DNA of 10,850 bases from Rhodospirillales bacterium. Its GTDB lineage: Bacteria; Pseudomonadota; Alphaproteobacteria; Acetobacterales; Acetobacteraceae. The position numbers were made by a program, and so were the translations under genes. The notes beneath the pieces were generated by a model. The model did not search any database and was not told the DNA's origin. It worked only from the letters and a program-made list of their open reading frames with translations. Where the stretch lies: assembly GCA_015654825.1 (NCBI GenBank), contig JAATGE010000172.1:1-10850 (forward strand). Reading direction: 5' to 3'. This document shows, one piece after another, positions 6,986 through 10,850 of the stretch. How positions within the stretch are numbered: the first letter of the stretch is position 1; every line of letters begins with the position of its first letter.

Positions 6986-6993
6986 AGGCACGC

Positions 6994-8085
6994 ATGCCCG
7001 AATTCATTATTCATATCGGCCCGCACAAGACCGGCACCACATACCTGCAGCTGAATTTCCGTGCCGCGCGCGCCAGGTTGGCGGAACGCGGCATCGTGTT
7101 CCCCGAATACTGGGAACTGGCACCCGGCAACCCCAGCCAGCTGCACCTCACGCAGCAGCTTCGCGACAGCAGGCTCGACCTGCTGCAACCGCGATTTGCC
7201 GAATTGCTGGCCAGCGGCGCCGAACGCATCCTGCTCTCGTCGGAGGACCTTTCGAACCTCGAAGTGCCGGCCCTGGAACGGTTGCGCACCCTGATCGACG
7301 GCCAACCGGTGCAGATCGTCTTCTATCTGCGCCGCTGGTCGGAACTGCTGCCATCGTCGTGGCAGGAGGGCGTCAAGCACGGCCAGTTCCGCACGCTACC
7401 GGAATATATCCTTTCGCACATCCAGCAGCCGCAGACGTCGCGGGTGCTCAATTTCGACCTCAAGCTGTCGCGGTTCGCGACGGTGTTCGGCGAGGCGAGC
7501 ATCAGGCTCGTGGCCTACACCGAGCTGCGCGACCGCGGCATCGATCTGTTCCAGCATTTCGCGGCAAAATTCCTGGACTGGCCGGATGCGCCGGTGCGCC
7601 GCAAGCTGCCCACGCCGAACTCCTCCCGCGCGATAGAGGACGCGGAGCTGCTGCGCGCCGTGAACGCCATGGCGGCGCGGCGCGGCGCGACGCCGGATGC
7701 CGCGCTGCGTCGGCGGCTCGACACGCTGCACGACCAGCTCGAGCTCGAACCGCTGTTCACCTCCATGCGCAACCATCAGCGAAACATACATCTCAACGAC
7801 GGCGGCGCGGCGCTGCGTGAATTGCACCGCACCCTGATGCTGGCCCATATCGGCCAGGTCGTGGAGCCGAAACGCAACAAGGTGCTGTTCCGGCCGCGCT
7901 CGGCCAACCTCGCCTATATCGACGGCGATTATCAGTTGGAGCCCGGGGTGGTCCCGACCCTGGCCGCCATCGTCGACCAGCTGCAGGCCATGGAGCGGGA
8001 AGAAAGGCGCGGCGGCGTGGCGCCGGAACCAGCCGACGCCTCGGCGTGTGAAATCGACCCGGACCCGGAAGCCCAGGATTTGTAA
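6994..8085 (+). CDS. Sulfotransferase family protein (P-loop, PAPS-dependent)
   Basis: This 363-residue protein has the two PAPS-binding hallmarks of bacterial sulfotransferases. The 5'-phosphosulfate loop is at the very N-terminus: IIHIGPHKTGTTYLQ, residues 5-19, with K12, T13 and T15. The 3'-phosphate segment VFYLRRWSELLPSSWQEGVKHG is at about 109-130, with R113/R114 and S121/S122. Between them LLSSEDL (80-86) matches the usual strand-and-acid element. The C-terminal third is rich in charged helices, and the last 30 residues are likely disordered. It should move sulfate from PAPS to a hydroxyl of a glycan or other acceptor in the cytoplasm; the acceptor is unknown. GAAGG overlapping the previous stop (6984-6988) is its Shine-Dalgarno, six bases from the ATG. 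The stop TAA (8083-8085) is followed 14 bases later by a palindrome. Confidence 0.88.
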   Translation: MPEFIIHIGPHKTGTTYLQLNFRAARARLAERGIVFPEYWELAPGNPSQLHLTQQLRDSRLDLLQPRFAELLASGAERILLSSEDLSNLEVPALERLRTLIDGQPVQIVFYLRRWSELLPSSWQEGVKHGQFRTLPEYILSHIQQPQTSRVLNFDLKLSRFATVFGEASIRLVAYTELRDRGIDLFQHFAAKFLDWPDAPVRRKLPTPNSSRAIEDAELLRAVNAMAARRGATPDAALRRRLDTLHDQLELEPLFTSMRNHQRNIHLNDGGAALRELHRTLMLAHIGQVVEPKRNKVLFRPRSANLAYIDGDYQLEPGVVPTLAAIVDQLQAMEREERRGGVAPEPADASACEIDPDPEAQDL

Positions 8086-8099
8086 TGCAGTCGGTAATC

Positions 8100-8124
8100 A
8101 AGGCCAGGGCAGAGCCCTGGCCTT
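8100..8124. terminator. Bidirectional hairpin between convergent sulfotransferases
   Basis: A perfect inverted repeat with 11-bp arms aaggccagggc/gccctggcctt and loop aga. It starts 14 bases after the plus-strand stop and ends four bases before the minus-strand stop codon, so it can end transcripts from both sides. It shares its core with the repeats at 2285, 2830 and 3000. There is only a short T run after the stem, so the terminator function is inferred from position. Confidence 0.75.
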
Positions 8125-8128
8125 CCCT

Positions 8129-9172
8129 TTACGCCAACGCAGTCCCACTGACGGAAAGCGTATCGTTCCGTTCCAATGCCGCCATGATCTTGGCATAGAC
8201 CTGCTGATCTTCCGAGACCATGTCCTCAATGAACTCCAGGTCCGCCGCCGGCACCAGTTCCGGCGTATAGAGCGGCAGCGACTCGTTCACACGTTTTTCC
8301 GAAGGCAAGCCGAACTTGCGTTGCTTCCAGGCCGAATACCGCCTGGTCTCAGTTATTTCGATGCCCGTCAGCACCGCGTTCTCGATCGCGCCAGCCGCAT
8401 GGCCGCGGCCCAGATTGTTGCAGATCATGTTGCGCGAGGTCACCGCCGGCGCCCGCAGCAGCCGCGACCCGATTTCAATCAGATAATCCGGCGTCGGATT
8501 CGGCACGATGGCGGTCATGCCGATCGCCTTCAGCCAGTTGGTGGTATCGTTGCGCCGGGTGCCGACGAAATTCTTGAGCCGGGTCAGAATGAACGAAATA
8601 TAGGAAAAAATCATGCTGCGCGGCTCACGCACCACGGTGAACAGATCGTCCTCGTAGCGTACCAGGCCGCGCTCCTGGTACCAGCGCAGCGGTACATGGC
8701 CGGAGATCGCAAGGCTGTCGCTGAACGGCATGCACAGCGCGATATCTTTCAGCGCCGCAAAGAATTCGGGTTTTGGCGTTATCTCCGGCGTCGCCAGGCT
8801 GTAATGCAGCATGGGCATGCGCCGCCGCAATACCGTTACCAGATCGCTGCCGGCGCATTTCGGGATGTGCACGAATATCGTGCGGCGCTTTTCGGGGAAC
8901 GCATTCAGCACGATTTCGCGGATGCGGGTCTGGAATTCCACGCTGTTCAGCTTGGCCGCCAGCGCCGCGCGCGGCAGGAAATTGTCGCCGTCCACGGCAC
9001 CCTGCCAGCTGTCCGGCGGCCGCCCCAGCACGCACGCACTGATCTGGCGCTTGGTCATCGCCGCGCAATCGACGCGGCTGAGGATCGAGGGCAGCCCCCG
9101 TTCCGCTTCGTAGAATGCGAACAGGTTGAGAAGCTGGCGCGAATTGACGGGTGCGGGAATAAGCTGGGGCAT
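8129..9172 (-). CDS. Sulfotransferase, 2-O-sulfotransferase (PF03567-like) type
   Basis: A 347-residue protein with a different sulfotransferase architecture from its neighbour. The 5'-phosphosulfate motif IFVHIPKCAGSDL is at residues 99-111. LAISGHVPLRWY lies at 154-165, and the 3'-phosphate motif FTVVREPRSMIFSYISFIL at 178-196. This is the HIPKCAGS/VREP pattern of the Sulfotransfer_2 family (heparan/chondroitin-type and many bacterial homologues). Ahead of the catalytic domain, about 95 residues carry a CVLGRPPDSW...LAAKLNSVEFQTRI segment. It looks like the short LGRxPE...F/xxSxEF helical module (DUF4214-like) that often precedes glycan-modifying enzymes. It should use PAPS; the acceptor is unknown. 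The start ATG 9172 has GAAAG directly against it and no well-placed SD, so the start is less certain than the domain. No membrane segment is seen. Confidence 0.87.
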   Translation of the reverse strand: MPQLIPAPVNSRQLLNLFAFYEAERGLPSILSRVDCAAMTKRQISACVLGRPPDSWQGAVDGDNFLPRAALAAKLNSVEFQTRIREIVLNAFPEKRRTIFVHIPKCAGSDLVTVLRRRMPMLHYSLATPEITPKPEFFAALKDIALCMPFSDSLAISGHVPLRWYQERGLVRYEDDLFTVVREPRSMIFSYISFILTRLKNFVGTRRNDTTNWLKAIGMTAIVPNPTPDYLIEIGSRLLRAPAVTSRNMICNNLGRGHAAGAIENAVLTGIEITETRRYSAWKQRKFGLPSEKRVNESLPLYTPELVPAADLEFIEDMVSEDQQVYAKIMAALERNDTLSVSGTALA

Positions 9173-9233
9173 CTTTCGGCGAAGACAGGGCGCGCACCTG
9201 CTACAGGAACCCGGCGGGGGCGTAAAGTTGTGA

Positions 9234-9252
9234 GGGTACCCGGGGCTCCGCC
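9234..9252 (-). terminator. Weak GC hairpin after motA
   Basis: Six bases past the motA stop, the minus strand reads gggc-gga-gccc followed by the palindrome gggtaccc. It resembles a truncated copy of the 'ggggctccgcccc' repeat core. There is no T-tract, so this is a low-confidence 3' end. Confidence 0.35.
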
Positions 9253-9257
9253 CGTGC

Positions 9258-10127
9258 CTAGCCGGCGATCTGCAACGCCTGCAAGACTTCCTCCAACTCG
9301 GTAAACCCCGGCATATGCTCGTTGGGCACCATCTTGCGCCCGGTCTCCACGCTGACCTGCGGCGCGTTGCCGTGCAGGTGCGCCACCAGCACCGCGCGGA
9401 TCACCTCGCCGAACTTGCTATCCGCTTCCACGATGCTTTTCATGCGCGCCGAGCACGGCGCCGCGATGCCATACGCCAGCAGCACGCCGAGAAACGTCCC
9501 CACCAGCGCGCCGCCGATCATTTCGCCAAGCACGGCCGGCGGCTCGTTGATATGCCCCATCGTCTTGATCACGCCCAGCACCGCCGCGACGATGCCGAGC
9601 GCCGGCAGTGCATCCGCCATCGTCTGCATGGCGTGCGATCCGTGCAGCTCCTCGTTCAGCGTCTTTTTCAATTCGCGCGCCATCACGTCCTCGATCTGAT
9701 GCGGATCGTCGGCATTCATGCCGACCATGCGCAGGTAATCGCAGATCAACGCGGTCGCGTGATGGTTTTTCAGGATCTTGTCGAAATGCTTGAACGCAGC
9801 GCTTTCCTCGGGCTTTTCGATATGCGGCTCCAGCGCCATGGCACCGCGCTGGCTCGCCAGCCGGGTAAACCAGTAGAGCAGCGAAAGCAGATCCATGTAG
9901 TCGATTTTCTTGTAGCGCTCGCCTTTCAGGATCATGCCGAACCCGCCGAGCGTGTGCTTCACGTCGTGCATCGAGTTGGCCATGATGAAGGTGCCGATCG
10001 CCGCGCCGAGGATGGTCAGCAACTCGAACGGCATGGCGCCCATCAGCGCGCCGAACGCACCGCCGCTGGCAACGAAACTGCCGAAAACGCAGGCCAGAAG
10101 AAAAACCAGGCCACCGATCGTCAGCAT
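9258..10127 (-). CDS. motA: Flagellar motor stator protein MotA
   Basis: MotA (289 residues) is the inner-membrane ring subunit of the flagellar stator; with MotB it couples proton flow to rotor torque. Visible are TM1 (about 2-20), TM2 (about 33-50) and the large cytoplasmic loop with RGAMALEPHIE at 94-104 (E100 is the rotor-contact acidic position, Glu98 in E. coli). TM3 carries DALPALGIVAAVLGVIKTMG (172-191, P175 as Pro173). TM4 carries ALVGTFLGVLLAYGIAAP (207-224, P224 as Pro222). The C-terminal cytoplasmic tail is normal. The ATG at 10125-10127 lies nine bases from the motB stop, and GAGG overlapping that stop is well placed as SD, so translation is probably coupled. Gene order on this strand is motB then motA, the reverse of the E. 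coli order. A weak GC hairpin follows the stop. Confidence 0.96.
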   Translation of the reverse strand: MLTIGGLVFLLACVFGSFVASGGAFGALMGAMPFELLTILGAAIGTFIMANSMHDVKHTLGGFGMILKGERYKKIDYMDLLSLLYWFTRLASQRGAMALEPHIEKPEESAAFKHFDKILKNHHATALICDYLRMVGMNADDPHQIEDVMARELKKTLNEELHGSHAMQTMADALPALGIVAAVLGVIKTMGHINEPPAVLGEMIGGALVGTFLGVLLAYGIAAPCSARMKSIVEADSKFGEVIRAVLVAHLHGNAPQVSVETGRKMVPNEHMPGFTELEEVLQALQIAG

Positions 10128-10136
10128 GCTCCGGCC

Positions 10137-10850
10137 TCAGTGTGCGGGCGCGGTGCGCAGCAGCACGATGGCGATCCGCCGGTTCGCGGCGGCCAGCGGG
10201 TCGGTCGGCAGCAGCAGATCGCGATCGGCGTGGCCGGTGACGTCCTTGATCCGCGTCTCCGGCAGCCCGTTCTCCACCAGCAGCCGCCGGGTCGCGTTGG
10301 CGCGCTCGGTCGACAGGTCCCAGTTGCCGCGACCGCTGCCCGCATAGGGCGCGGCATCGGTGTAGCCCGCCACCGAGACCGGCTCCGGCAGCGTTTGCAG
10401 GATTGGGATCAGGCGCAGCAGCAGCGCGCGGGCTTCATTGTTCGGCTCGATCGACCCGGTGGCGAACATCGGCCTGCGGTCCGCGTCGCGGATCTGCAAC
10501 CGCAAGCCCTGCGGCGTGAGATCGATCGATAGCTGCTTGGCCAGCGGCGTCAGCGCGGGATCCGCCGCCACCACCTGCTGGATCGCGGCCGCGGCCTGCA
10601 CGAACGCCGCCTGCTCCACCCGGCGCGCCTCGGCCGCCGCCTTCTGCGCCGCGGCAACCTGCGCCGGCGTGCGCTCCGCCGCCCGCGTTTCGACACGCCC
10701 GCCATCGGGACCCACCGCACCGACCGCCTGGCTATGCACCGTCCGCGTCACCACCGTGTCGCTGTTATCGTCCTCCAAATCCACCGGCGGGGCATTGGCG
10801 TTCATCGTCACCAGCGTGCCGCGATCCGACAGCGCCGGCCCGTCCTCGAA
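10137..10850 (-). CDS. motB: Flagellar motor protein MotB, N-terminal part outside the window
   Basis: This frame stays open to the window edge (237 residues), so the gene continues upstream beyond 10850. The part seen is the periplasmic half of MotB: a Gln/Ala/Glu-rich linker (about 60-95 of the fragment), then LSIDLTPQGLRLQIRDADRRPMFATGS, typical of MotB. After it comes the OmpA-like peptidoglycan-binding domain with VSVAGYTDAAPYAG, NWDLSTERANATRRLLVENG and VTGHADRDLLL followed by NRRIAI. This domain anchors the stator to the cell wall. The membrane helix carrying the proton-binding Asp is not in the window. The fragment begins FEDGPALSDRGTLVTMN, a normal post-helix segment of alphaproteobacterial MotB. 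The GTG at 10811 is internal, not the true start. It overlaps nothing and is followed by motA after nine bases. Confidence 0.95.
   Translation of the reverse strand, partial: FEDGPALSDRGTLVTMNANAPPVDLEDDNSDTVVTRTVHSQAVGAVGPDGGRVETRAAERTPAQVAAAQKAAAEARRVEQAAFVQAAAAIQQVVAADPALTPLAKQLSIDLTPQGLRLQIRDADRRPMFATGSIEPNNEARALLLRLIPILQTLPEPVSVAGYTDAAPYAGSGRGNWDLSTERANATRRLLVENGLPETRIKDVTGHADRDLLLPTDPLAAANRRIAIVLLRTAPAH

Noticed and set aside
8048..10532. Two long plus-strand frames (8048-9304 and 9315-10532)
   Set aside because: They are antisense to the second sulfotransferase and to motA/motB, with no recognisable domain and a strongly basic His/Arg-rich composition.

Overview
The window is GC-rich and densely coded. 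It most resembles an alphaproteobacterium, probably of the Acetobacteraceae. That placement is an inference from the protein style (COG3146 acyltransferase, short-type IlvD, MotA/MotB with long cytoplasmic and OmpA parts) and from the dispersed 'aaggccagggctctgccctgg' hairpins and the AT-rich 'ttaacaaaagttttt' inverted repeat, which I associate from memory with that family. I ran no database search.

Layout. 1-1032 (+) is the 3' part of a CocE/NonD-type serine hydrolase (glutaryl-acylase / X-Pro peptidase fold). 1099-2274 (+) is a COG3146/DUF482 GNAT-like N-acyltransferase. 2285-3000 is a small island: a secreted 100-residue YXWGXW/WXXGXW-repeat protein (2376-2678, -) lies between two copies of a 72-bp inverted repeat that match at 71 of 72 positions. 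3002-4726 (-) is ilvD (branched-chain amino acid synthesis). Upstream of it on the same strand, 4820-6241 (-) is a divergent gamma-glutamyltranspeptidase-family lipoprotein whose substrate-binding residues look lost. 6242-6640 is non-coding and holds two structured elements: an AT-rich nested inverted repeat and a GC-rich hairpin just before the next gene. 6641-6985 (+) is a minimal nucleotidyltransferase whose N-terminus looks like a remnant of a HEPN partner. 6994-8085 (+) is a sulfotransferase that is probably translationally coupled to it. 8129-9172 (-) is a second, unrelated sulfotransferase of the 2-O-sulfotransferase type, convergent with the first across a 25-bp palindrome. 9258-10850 (-) is a flagellar stator pair, motA plus a motB that runs off the window edge.

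Working together. MotA and MotB form the proton-driven stator. IlvD is housekeeping metabolism. The two sulfotransferases, from different families and facing each other, suggest sulfation of a glycan or another cell-surface molecule, but no glycosyltransferase or PAPS-synthesis gene is visible here to fix the substrate. Several gene ends carry copies of the same short hairpin repeat immediately after the stop codon, suggesting that a dispersed repeat family supplies 3' ends.

I see no complete new defence or biosynthetic system. The items most worth follow-up are the reprogrammed GGT-like lipoprotein, the HEPN/nucleotidyltransferase chimera, the 72-bp inverted-repeat island, and the AT-rich nested repeat.
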